DNA from: Siphonodentalium dalli | Lineage: Eukaryota; Mollusca; Scaphopoda; Gadilida; Siphonodentaliidae | Length of the DNA: 64,000 nucleotides | Direction: 5' to 3' | NCBI GenBank assembly: GCA_032622095.1 | Contig: CP136064.1 | Coordinates: 131,055,605-131,119,604, forward strand | Shown here: piece after piece, positions 11,591-22,345 of the stretch | Layout of the letters: each line of letters opens with the position of its first letter | Position numbering within the stretch: the first letter of the stretch is position 1 | Notes under the pieces: model-generated | The model's database searches: none | Seen by the model: only the letters and a program-made list of their open reading frames with translations | Told to the model about the DNA's origin: nothing | Position numbers and translations under genes: made by a program

Positions 11591-12359
11591 TGACCACAAA
11601 TCACTATGATCATTCTATGAAACAAGATTTCATATCTTCTTGTTGCATAATGTATAGGTGACAGGCGGGCATTCGTACTTGTGATATCACACATAATTTA
11701 CAGTATACCGTGTCCATGAACTTTTTATCACTTCACTTTTTCTATAAAAAATCATGCGACTTCCAGCGGTGGTTGCACGGAATCAGCAATGGAGATAAAC
11801 TGTAGTCGCCTTACTACTGAAAGGACCTAGCTGTCTAACGGATTCATTGAGTGATACTATTCCAAAGTTAGGAAAACTCAAAATCAAGATATATTTTCCT
11901 TTATGTTTTGTTCTCATGATATGGATATTAATAAGATTATATTGACTGGTGTCCACAGTATGTACTCAAAACGCAAGTCTCTCATCATATAACTGAGTAA
12001 TACACAATGGGATCCTTCATAACTATAATTTGTGATATCCAGTAGTATCATGGCTAAAGGAGTTGTCTCACAAGCACAAAGGTTATTTTCTACATTTTGC
12101 AGTAGAGTAAGTTTACACCTCTCAAACTTGATATTATTAACACTGACAATGCCAATCCTATGTTTTCTCATGCATGCACATGCTCTACTTCCATTATATA
12201 GATGAACAACAAGATTTAATAACAAAATTATCGATAAAACTTATTGAAATCCTTACATTATCAATCTGAGGAGAATATTTTTAGTGAACTACGTATACAG
12301 GAAGTAGAAACTCCTCAATTAACTTATTCCTGATATGATTAATACAATTTATTCATCTA

Positions 12360-13440
12360 TATCTATATTTGCGAATGTCTGTCTGTGTTCTATAGAAATT
12401 AATGGGGGACCATCTTGATTGCACAGTGGTAACTTTTTTTAAGGAAGATAATGGTGCAGGTTAGAATTTTCTAAAGTGACGCTGTTGTCAGGGGCAGAAA
12501 AGGGGGAGGGGCATCAAAATATTTTGTTCAAGATTTCCACCAACCTTATACATAATCATCTCCATGACACAAGGACTCTTAATGGTGTGGTTTGAATATG
12601 ACTAAAGTGGCGCCGTTCGAGTAAAAGATGCACGAATGGGCAGAGAGGCACCAAATTGATATCAATATTTTATCCACTAAATTGATGCACATTCTTCTAC
12701 ATTATACAATTATTCTAATCGTGTGATTTAAAGATGCCAAATTGGTGCCGTTTGGATTAGAGATAGGGGCACTAAATTTTATAAGAATTTGTTTAGTCGG
12801 CGATTACCACCAAACTTATACATAATCATATCCATGATATCAGGAGTCTAATGGTGTCAAAAGTGGCGTCATTAGAGTCAGGAGAACATTAAATGGAAGA
12901 AGGGGCACCAAAATTGATAAAAAATATTTCTAGTGCCAATTTCCACCAACATTTTTCTCCATGGATACGAGGAATCTAATTGTGTCAAATTGGTGCGTTT
13001 GAGTGAGAGATGGGGTGGAGGAATCAATTTTATAAGAATTTGTTTAGTCGCCCATTGACACCAAAGTTATACATTATCATCTGCATGATATCATGAATCT
13101 AATTGTATGGTCTAAAGATGTCAAAAGTAGGGCCGTTTGAGTCAGGGGTGCCCGGAAGGGGAGGGACACCAACATAGATAACACATATTTTTAGCACCGA
13201 TTTCCACCAAAGTGATACATATTCTTCTCCGAGATACAAGGAATCTAATCATGTGGTTTAAATATGCCACATTGGTGCCATTTGGGTGAGAGATTGAGAC
13301 ACGACATACTGATCATAATTTGTTTTATTCTCGAATGATACGAGGAATCAAATCATGTAGGTTACAGATGCCACATTTGGTGCCTATATTTGTGAATTTC
13401 TATCTGAATGTCTGTCCGCCTATCTGTCTGTTTTCTATAT
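12360..13440. repeat. Degenerate tandem repeat family, about 180-200 bp unit
   Basis: Several diverged units repeat phrases such as 'ccaccaa-cttatacataatcatctccatgata', 'ggtgtggtt-aaagatg' and 'gtggcgccgtt-gagt'. No coding potential; this type of repeat is common in invertebrate introns. Confidence 0.7.
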
Positions 13441-14264
13441 AACTTCACATGAATCATCTTCATGTTTCGTCATCAAAGGTATATATTTCCTTTTTTCAGC
13501 ACAAACACATATCTTTAATTATTTTTTATTTAGTGCAATTTTGTTCACAAAATGTTTGTTATATTTGGTGATAATCCGTTTGTTGGATTTATACCATTAA
13601 ATATTTGAATTAATATATATAATTGAGTAGGATTCATCTGTTTGTATGCAATTTTCTCCCAGACCCCTGGACCGATTTCAACCAAATTTGGTGTGGTGCC
13701 TCGGGTACAAGGGTAAATGTTATATTGAGCAAGGAGTTCAATCTAAATAAAAATAAAAAACCTTTTTTTTAATTTTTAATCAAAATGTTTAAAAGATCAA
13801 AATGTCTGCAAAGCGCACAAAGGAGACTGTTTTAGCTATTTATAGCATAAGGGCTTGCGCAGATAAATTAATCAAACTATTTCTTCAGACACATTGTCTC
13901 CTAGCGACTGTAAGCTCCTCCAACTAGTGATATCGTTTAGATTCAGATCAACTTTAAATGAAGCAGCTAGTAAGCAAAGTATTTCCGAACAAAATGTTGA
14001 CCTCAGAACAATTCAAGAACAAGTATGTACTTCATGTACATGCATTGCTATGAAAATGAACTTCCAATTATACTCAAAACGTCAAAACAATGAAACGACT
14101 GACTAAAGACTGCTGAATATTGATACGAAAAGATTGTATCAGACATTAGCAATGGTATTCACCGATTTGATAATGTTCTAACTGGGAATGCCAGTTTCAA
14201 ATTGAATTGAAAGTTGTAGAGCTGACTGCAGAGAAACATAGTTTAACTGACACTTCTGTTTCAG

Positions 14265-14411
14265 GATACTTCTTTGCTCCCAGATACAAGTTCTTCAAAA
14301 GACAGTCAGTATGAATCAGCATGTCAGCATCTTGTCAAGGAAGCCGTGCTCAGGCTCAGTGGGGACAATGTTACGGTGCTCGTGATATCAATCCATAAAC
14401 CAGACTCATGA
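14265..14411 (+). CDS. ILKAP: PP2C-type phosphatase, terminal coding exon (ILKAP-like)
   Basis: After the acceptor at 14264 the exon reads 48 codons in phase 0 to a TGA at 14409-14411. It contains SACQHLVKEAVLRLSGDNVT, the last PP2C motif, whose Asp in 'GDNVT' binds metal. ILKAP ends in a closely comparable way shortly after this motif. The linker between this and the preceding exon is only a couple of residues shorter than I recall for ILKAP, so no exon seems missing between them. The 3' UTR follows. Confidence 0.74.
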   Translation, partial: DTSLLPDTSSSKDSQYESACQHLVKEAVLRLSGDNVTVLVISIHKPDS

Positions 14412-14978
14412 ATAGAATGGTCGTTAGGCAGTTAGACCCAGAAGAAATTGGCAAAGAAGCCATTTTGGTCTCAAAATGTGTACAAAATCTTCTTTGGGAA
14501 AAATTCTCAGTTCAATATGACGTCCAATGGCAGTTGTTATCGGAAAATGCTGAATTAATGCCAAATTTGTAAAACATTGAAATATATATTAACAATGCTT
14601 AGTCGTCAACCATATCTGCAGAATATCTTCCAAAATGGCTGCCAAAATGGGATGGAATTTACATTTTTGCAAAATTGAATAGCTTGAATTATGTGAGGAA
14701 GAATTCTTTCTAATGTATCTCACAAGAGAGCAAGCGAAAGCACGGTCTCATACAACAGTTAAATCTAGACTTTTGCGTGTGATATATGTGTAATTAAACT
14801 GTTACATGGAATTTAATAGGGATGTATTAATTCTGTGACCTTTTCTAGAACAGAAATATATATGCTTAGAGCAGTCTCATGAATGTGACCGATCATCATT
14901 TATTTTGATATCTACAATATCAAACCTTTCATAGTTCACTGCTATAGAAAGGATGATAGATATCCATAAAGTGCTAGT
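14412..14978. other. Presumed 3' UTR and downstream of the phosphatase
   Basis: AT-rich, no further ORF, no canonical polyadenylation signal I would commit to. Ends at the hAT-like element at 14979. Confidence 0.4.
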
Positions 14979-16145
14979 CAGGGTTGGCTGATTTAAATTA
15001 AGCGATTTAAATCATTGATTTAAATAAAAAAAAATTGAAATGATGGCAAAGAGTCAGGAACTGCAATATTTAACAAGGTGTTTGTAAACTATAACATGAG
15101 GATGATTAAACAACATCCAAAATTGGATGATAGATATGAAATTGTACAGTAATTGTCAACCCTATAGAAACTACAGGCATGCTGCATGGTACGTACTTCT
15201 CCAGCAACGGCCTGTTTAGCTTAACATTGTTAGTGTTATTTGTAACTACACTAAGATTCAGCACTCATCATTACACTGTTGAATTTCCTTTCCTTTTCAG
15301 ATTGCTGTACATGTAAATGCTAACCGAGTAACTCTACCATATACTCTGCCATCTAAACTACTCTACTTATCTAATGTCTATATTCAATACATGGTGTGAT
15401 TATGTCTTCAAGTCACCGAAGAGCAAACGTGATTGATAATATATTCAGTTTTCACCTAAAATTTACTAAATTTATTAGTAAATGTTTAAGCAGAGGTCTA
15501 CCTATCCAGATATCACAACATTGGAACTCACATGGACCTACGTGTATGCATAAAGTACATGGTCGCTATATCTGTACTGCCATCATATTTGTGTTTGATA
15601 GGTATACACAAAATAATAAATAATATTATAATAGAATTCTGATTAATCCAGCCTTGGATATAATAAGCAACAGCTTTTAAAACCTTCAATTATCAAAGAC
15701 ATTGCACAAATACATATTTTTATAACAGTTAGAATTTTTTTTTTTTTAAATCTATTTAAATAAAAAAAATCTGATTTAAATCAAATTAATCAATTTTTTT
15801 GACTTATGAACTCTTTTTGGATGGGAAATGGATATATCAGTTTCCCAAAACATTACATACAGAACGGGAAATGGATATATCTGTTTCCTACTTCATGCAA
15901 TTGTTATCTGTGAATGATTCTTTTATAATTAAATGTTTTTGCGCAGATTAACATGTTGTCAATATAGGCCGATCACTCAGTGAGTGGTCCAGGATGATGT
16001 AACCTATTTTTGGCACCACTTGGGGGTCGCATGCCGTGATTCGTGACGTCATTGTTCCAAAATTGCGGCACCCAGTAAGCCGCAGACACGTAGAAATTTT
16101 TTCGGTTGTCCTCACTCTTATTGCTGAACATTCTATCGTATAGAC

Positions 16146-16320
16146 TTGATTACCCAGAACTTGGACACTATTTGACCACATGCACTCAATGGGAAGTAAC
16201 TATAAATTGACCAATCACACAAATCCAGCCATAGTATGTGCTTAATTAATTTAGAGTTACTTCCCATTGAGTGCATGTGGCCAAATTGCACCAAATGTCC
16301 TCAAATATCTGGGTAATCAA
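16146..16320. repeat. Imperfect palindrome with about 60-bp arms
   Basis: TTGATTACCCAGA... and ...ATATCTGGGTAATCAA are inverted, with GCACTCAATGGGAAGTAAC matched by GTTACTTCCCATTGAGTGC. MITE-like or hairpin-forming. Confidence 0.8.
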
Positions 16321-16664
16321 ACAAAATGGCACTTGAATGACACATTTGCTTTGTTTTTACTAGTATTGTGTTTAGCCTTGTAGTTGGGTCAAACTGCATG
16401 TCAGTTCTTTGCTTTGTTTAGCATTTTACAGTGCCATGGGCATTGGTTGTCAACCACCAAATTCAAAGTACCAGTACATGCATGCCAGACTACATGCCTC
16501 TAATCAACTTTTATGTGCCAGGACAATAGATATATTAAAGTGCCAATTGTGCGCTGGCGACTTGCTAGGTCGGTTCCTGGCAGCTGGATCTTGACCCCTT
16601 CAGCAAAAGGAATCAGAAGGGAGAGCAATTTAAGTATATTATATATATTATATATAACTTTGGA

Positions 16665-17295
16665 AATTACATTTGATTTAAAATGTCGCAAACATCATGT
16701 CATATAGGGAAATTACAGCCCCCAAATGCAAATTTTCCCAAGAATCGATTGCCATGACAACCGGTCGCAATTTGGTGGTACATGTATCTGCCCAAAATTT
16801 TTGTAAGATTTATAGACTACGGATGATCACCCATACAGTATGAATTGTCACGCCAAGAATTCTGCCATGACAAATAGTCTGACCCAATATTAAATAAACG
16901 CATAAATTGCTATACAATGATATAAAAGTAAGCATTTGATGTTAGGTGGCCATTTTAAGTGGCACCCTCTGTTGGTGATTTTCGAGCAAAGCTAGTTCCA
17001 GATGTTGGCAAAATATTCCTGGATCATTTACCTTTGGAAATCATTTATATTTGATTCAAAATGTCGCAAACATAGCGAAATTACAACACCCAAACACACA
17101 ATTTTCTGAAAATCGGTTGCCATAGCAACCAGTCACAATTTGGTGATATCTTCACAAATATTTATGAACTACGGATAATTACCCATATAGTATGAGTTGT
17201 CACGCAGAGAATTCTGCCATGACATATGGTCTGACCCAACATTAAATAAATGCATAAATTGCTATAAAATTATATAAAAGTAAGCATTTCTGCAA
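16665..17295. repeat. Diverged tandem duplication
   Basis: 16665-16935 and 17035-17290 share 'aaaatgtcgcaaacat', 'attgccat-acaacc-gtc' and 'ttctgccatgacata'. Non-coding. Confidence 0.75.
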
Positions 17296-17535
17296 ACAAT
17301 CTCGTCTGAGTAATGTTTTCCCAAAAGAATCACTTAATTCCCAAATGAGTTAAAAAAAAAAAAAAAATTAAATCACCAACCCTGGTACTAGGTAAAATCT
17401 GTAGATCCTATTGTCCATGTCTCAAAATACATGTAGTGATCAAAATTAGTTGCATCCAATAAAGTGATGAAACATGAATATGGTGGTATACTATGAACCC
17501 AATTTATCAAAACACATAGCAGTACCATAGACTAT

Positions 17536-18409
17536 CAGGGACCAGCCGAGAGGGCGACGTGGGCGACTTCTTCGCCCTAGCGCCGTCCGCTTCGCCTTAT
17601 TTTTGCAGTCGGGCGAAGTTCAAGTCGCCCTAAAAATTCCAAAGTTGACTGACGAAATTCGGCGAAATGCCCCAAATAATTTACAACTGTCAACTGTGAT
17701 TGCACACAATACTCCACTATCAGGGTGTATCATGGTGTTATAAAACAATTAACACCTGTAATGCTCCAATCTGGAAGCATGTTGACAACGGAGTCTGATT
17801 ACTGGCAGCTGTGAAAACATCGTCGGGCCTCAAGTGTTAATCTGGTTGTTGTTATTTATAGATTACCGTGATTACCACACCTTACAATAAAGATTACAAC
17901 TCACACCTCTCACAATGTGTCAATTCATCACTCCCTCTATGGAGTTTGGTTAAAGAAATTTTAAAACAAATTCATTTGTGAAGCATATTAAAATTTCAAA
18001 CGGGATTACTAACAGAGCGCAGTAAAAGTGTTCATGATTTCGTTTCGTTTCTGTTTGATAAATATTGTTGGCATTTTTAACAACCCGAAAAATATGAAAT
18101 AAAATCCTGTCATTCTCCCACAATTACGATAATAAAATGCTGCTATCCTCTCACAATTATGTTTGGGTATTATTAATAGTTATTAGGGTCATGAAGTGAA
18201 CATAATGACTCCATATTTCAACCATTGTTTCATAAGTTTAATTGACATATTTCATCTCTCCTATTTTCGTTATATAGCGACTCCTGTCGTAGTACTGATC
18301 AATTTAAATTTTGTAGACTCACTTCGCCCTATAGAACGGCCACTTCGCCTGATTTTTATAGTAGGGCGAAGTCATTTCGCCCTGAAAATCTGGTCTAGGC
18401 TGGTCCCTG
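17536..18409. mobile_element. hAT-like MITE, 874 bp, with perfect 8-bp TSD
   Basis: The termini CAGGGACCAGCC and GGCTGGTCCCTG are perfect inverted repeats of 12 bp. TAGACTAT flanks both sides (17528-17535 and 18410-18417). Subterminal blocks are rich in 'ttcgccct'/'agggcgaa'. No transposase ORF. Confidence 0.92.
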
Positions 18410-18417
18410 TAGACTAT

Positions 18418-19150
18418 ATATTCAATAAATTCTAAATTTGACCAAAATTGCCTACACACTTTGTGGCAGAGACTTTGTTTATACCTGGAAATAATATTTA
18501 GTTAAATTCACCAAGGTCACATATACTCGAAAGGTACTATGTTTTCTACAACCATGTTTATCCCTTCTCCCGAATGTTACACATATCTGCTGCACACAAA
18601 AGCATAAATAGCAACATTGAGTGAATGGTTAATGCTGAGATAACAAGTTCATGGTGGTATTGGTAAGATATTTTCTAAGAACAAGATACTGAAAACAAAT
18701 ATTGTGCATTGCTTGGTATCAAGTGCCGACTGAAGTAATTTGAAAAAAATTGTCTTCTAAGAAACCTGTTTGGTAGCAGCACGAAAATTATTCTTACAAA
18801 AATGTACAATGTACCGTCTCTTTGATCTGGTGAGATGCGGTGCTAATCTATTGAATAGATGAGTGTTTATTACAGTATAATAAGTATTGCGACATGTGTG
18901 CATCATTTATTATCATGGAAAATTCCGGAAATGTAACTAGTATTCACACTGCAAAGGTATGCACTTCAGTTTCTGCACTAGATTCAATAGTTAATCATCA
19001 TGCCGAATGAAACTACCTTGCACTGTGTGGCAAAACATTACTTTGTGTGTTGTTGCATGCCAAAAATTATTATATTTGGCCCGACTGTTGGATGTATTCT
19101 AAGCAGAAAACCCGAACTATTAAAGATGTAAAACATTGGGTTTGACTCAC
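18418..19150. other. No supported feature; possible intron of the minus-strand gene
   Basis: AT-rich sequence. It lies downstream of the splice donor of the candidate exon at 19151-19327, so it may be intron of that gene. Confidence 0.35.
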
Positions 19151-19327
19151 ATTGCAATGACCAATAAATCCTTCAGATGGATCTATTTTAATGATCCATG
19201 TACCTTTAGAGATATTTAACAACCAGACTTGTATATCACCAATACGTAGTTTCACTCCTTGGTGGCTATACAATATGTTGGTTTCATCGCAGCATGGCTT
19301 GGAATTTGTGGCCATTTTGACAGCCAT
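19151..19327 (-). CDS. Candidate first coding exon of an unidentified host gene
   Basis: On the minus strand an ATG at 19325-19327 opens 59 codons with a protein-like composition, ending exactly on a GTGAGT donor (19145-19150). Residues include HQGVKLRIGDIQVWLLNISK and GTWIIKIDPSEGFIGHCN. Upstream (to the right) are GC-richer sequence and inverted CCAAT-type words near 19370-19415, as at a promoter. I do not recognise the protein. The next exon was not found. It could be a chance ORF, but the donor placement and composition argue for an exon. Confidence 0.4.
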
Positions 19328-19918
19328 TCACCAACGCTGTGATAACGCAACAATAGACCTTTCCACAGCTGTCAATCAAATCAATATTAGCAGATATTTT
19401 AGACCAATCAGCGACTGAGTTGGTCATTTGTTTCATTACAAATTCTAATGCCATCTTTGTTCACTCTAATTTGAATATGCATACATTCAGTGTTAAATTG
19501 GCTATATTCTAACACCTTTGTTTTTGTCATATCATATTGTACAGAAATTTCTATTTGTGCCATGATGTTGGTAATTTATCCACGGTTATAACACTGTTTT
19601 TCTATTTGTATGAAACTTGTCATAATTTTCATAAAACTATATTTTTTTATATATATATATATAGCAGATATGGTGCAGTGGCATGATATATATACATCTC
19701 TGAAACATGCCGAGAGTTGCTCTTTGAACATGTCTGGGACTATAAAACACACAAGGCGCCTATTTTTAGAAGCAAATTTAATTTTCGCACTGTCTCAAAA
19801 CCTTTTTTTTTAATTAAAATATTTAAATTTCAAATGTTAAATTGAGCAAGGAGTTCAATCTGAACACATTCAAAAATGATATTAAAAAAAAAAATGAAAT
19901 TAATTTTTTTCCCTTTTT
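19328..19918. other. No supported gene
   Basis: Contains the presumed promoter of the minus-strand exon, a short TA tract near 19650-19665, and 'ttaaattgagcaaggagttcaatct' near 19832, also seen near 13718 as a dispersed repeat. Confidence 0.4.
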
Positions 19919-20590
19919 TAGCTCAACTTTACTTTGTAAAGTCTGAGCTATTGTTGTGGGTTGGCATATGTCGTCCAATGCGTGCATGCGTCCATCAGTG
20001 CATCCATCAACAATTTCCTTTGGTTCACCCTACAGACTGCATCCCTCATCCGATCATCACCAAACTTCATATGGATCTTCGGGGTGACCTCCAGATGGGA
20101 GCCATCAATTTTTTCCAAAATTTGTTAAAAAACATGGCCACCGGCAGCCATCATGTATTTTACTCTTTGCATGACGAAATCATTTGGCACACCCAACAGG
20201 CCACATCACTCATCCGATCATCACCAAACTTCATTAGGTTCTTTGGGGTGACCTCCAGATGGGAGCCAAAGATATTTTCCAAATTTTGTTCAGCGGTCCC
20301 TCATCCAAACTTCATATGGTTCTTTGGTGTGACCTCTAGATGGAAGCTGCCAATTCTTCTGAAATTTGCTAAAAAACACGGGCACATGGAGCCATCTTTG
20401 ATTTCACATTTGAATCCAAAGGCATACCCTGCAGCCCCACATTCAGTGGAGAAATGTTATAAATGAAATTTACACAATCCGTTTACTGAAACTTTTTGAC
20501 TTTCCTTCTTTATCATTATATTGACTGCACAGCATAAAAATATTAACACTTCCCCAAGTTGAACTGCAGTGTCAATGACACTTTCATTTC
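19919..20590 (+). repeat. Helentron/pearl-like element, module 1
   Basis: Starts with AGCTCAACTTTACTTTGTAA, which folds on itself, and ends with an AAGTTGA-CTGCAGTGTCA hairpin end near 20555-20590. Between them are three diverged core units containing 'accaaacttcatatgg' and 'gtgacctccagatggga'. See 22346-25437 for the best-preserved copy. Confidence 0.65.
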
Positions 20591-21139
20591 TGATCATGAT
20601 GAAATAACAAAAAAATATGATTGATGACCAGAGGTCAAAAGGTCACACAGCAGCGCTGAAAACACAAATATAATAGGTTGGGAGCTCATAGGGTACCCCT
20701 GCACCTTTGGTATGGAGATTCTTTGTGTGACTGGGATTCAAATTTGTTCAAATGGGGTAAACTAAAAAAAATTGAAATAAAATTAAGATTTAACTCATTG
20801 CTCAATTAATTTTTGTTTTAAACATGTTAAAAATATTAACATGACTATAACATCTGCAGAGTTATGAATTCTTTAATAAAATCATTGAGACCCATTAAAC
20901 TTTCCCTTTCCATCACCCCCTCCCCCATTGACCAGATTCCCACCCCCCCCCCCCCCCCAAACCCACTGCTCACACCAGAAGGAGCAGTCAATGATAATAG
21001 ATTTGGTCAGCTAGATTTAATTGTACACATGTCATCAAGTGAGATTTTGTATTATTTGTCAGACTGGAGTATGAAATATAAACAATCACATAGCTCTGAT
21101 GTGTGTTATCGTTAAAATCTAATTGAATAAAATGTGCTG
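20591..21139. other. No supported gene
   Basis: AT-rich sequence with a C run at 20944-20958. Confidence 0.4.
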
Positions 21140-22232
21140 CTCAAATATTCAATTCAATCCATTGGCGCGGGCTACAGGTCGTACTATTCATCTGATCATC
21201 ATGAAATTTGTCATGGATGTTAATATTGACATGTAGATGGGAACGAGTGATTTTGGGGTCGTTCGGCCAAAAAACATGGCCGCCAGCAGCCATCATGGTT
21301 TTTACTCTTTGCATGACTAAATCCTTTGGCGCGGGCTACAGGTTGTAGCTTTGGTCGGAACTTCATGAAATTTGTCAGGGATGTTAACAATGACATGTAG
21401 ATGGGAACGAGTCATTTTGGTGTCGTTCGGCCGAAAAACATGGCCGTCAGCAGCCATCTTGGATTTTACTCTTTACATGACTAAATCCTTTGGCGCGGGC
21501 TACAGGTCGTACCTTTTGTCTGATGTTTATGAAATTTATCATGAATGTTGCCATTGACATGTAGATGGGAACGAGTCATTTTGGGGTTATTCGGCAACAA
21601 AAACATGGCTGCTGGCAGCCATCTTGGATTTCAAAATTCAATCCATTGGCGCTGGCTACAGGTCATCATGACATTTGTCATGGATGTTAATATTGACATG
21701 TAGATGGGAACGAGTGATTTTGGGGTCGTTCGGCCAAAAAACATGGCCGCCAGCAGCCATCTTGGATTTTACTCTTTGCATGACTAAATCCTTTGGCGCG
21801 GGCTACAGGTCGTAGCTTTGGCCGGAACTTCATGAAATTTGTCATGGATGTTAACAATGACATGTAGATGGGAACGAGTCATTTTGGGGTCGTTCGGCCA
21901 AAAAACATGGCCGCCAGCAGCCATCTTGGATTTTACTCTTTGCATGACTAAATCCTTTGTCGCGGGCTACAGGTCGTAGCTTTGGTCAGATCTTCATGAA
22001 ATTTGTCATGGATGTTAACAATGACATGTAGATGTGAACGAGTCCTTTGGGGTCAATCGGCCAAATAACATGGCCGCCAGCAGCCATCTTGGATTTTACT
22101 CTTTGCATGACTAAATCCTTTGGCACAGGTCAGACATTGCAATTAGCACCTTTCCTTTCCTATATACTGTCAACGATTAAATTATTCCCCTACCTAAGTT
22201 GAGCTACAGTGTCATTGACACTTTCATATTTG
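21140..22232 (+). repeat. Helentron/pearl-like element, module 2 (five-prime end missing)
   Basis: Six core units of about 164 bp followed by the family 3' end AAGTTGAGCTACAGTGTCAT at about 22197. No 5' hairpin was seen, so the left end is truncated or was replaced. Confidence 0.75.
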
Positions 22233-22345
22233 GTATGGAATCAAATTTATTCAAATTGGGTCACCGGGCCACTAATTGTCAGAGGTTTAGAATTTTGAAC
22301 ATTTAACCATTTTGATTTTTTTTTTTAAATAACCAGTATGCATTT

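Larger units (their letters stand above)
8620..14264 (+). other. 5.6-kb intron of the phosphatase gene
   Basis: Bounded by GTGAGT and a CACTTCTGTTTCAG acceptor. It holds a palindromic interspersed repeat (11055-11310), a minisatellite (11418-11590) and a degenerate tandem family (12360-13440). The rest is AT-rich with no supported gene. Confidence 0.65.
14979..17384. mobile_element. hAT-like non-autonomous element, 2.4 kb, old
   Basis: The left end CAGGGTTGGCTGATTTAAAT and the right end ...TTAAATCACCAACCCTG are inverted. The CAGGG start is typical of hAT. Flanks GTGCTAGT (14971-14978) and GTACTAGG (17385-17392) agree at 6 of 8 positions and fit the nTnnnnAn hAT duplication. No transposase is seen. 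Similar 'gatttaaatca' words near 15745-15795 may mark an internal junction of two elements. It carries a hairpin (16146-16320) and a duplicated segment (16665-17295). Confidence 0.65.

Noticed and set aside
13874-14022. Possible extra phosphatase exon between acceptor TTCTTCAG and donor GTATGT
   Set aside because: In the phase required by the neighbouring exons it has stop codons, and it has no similarity to PP2C.
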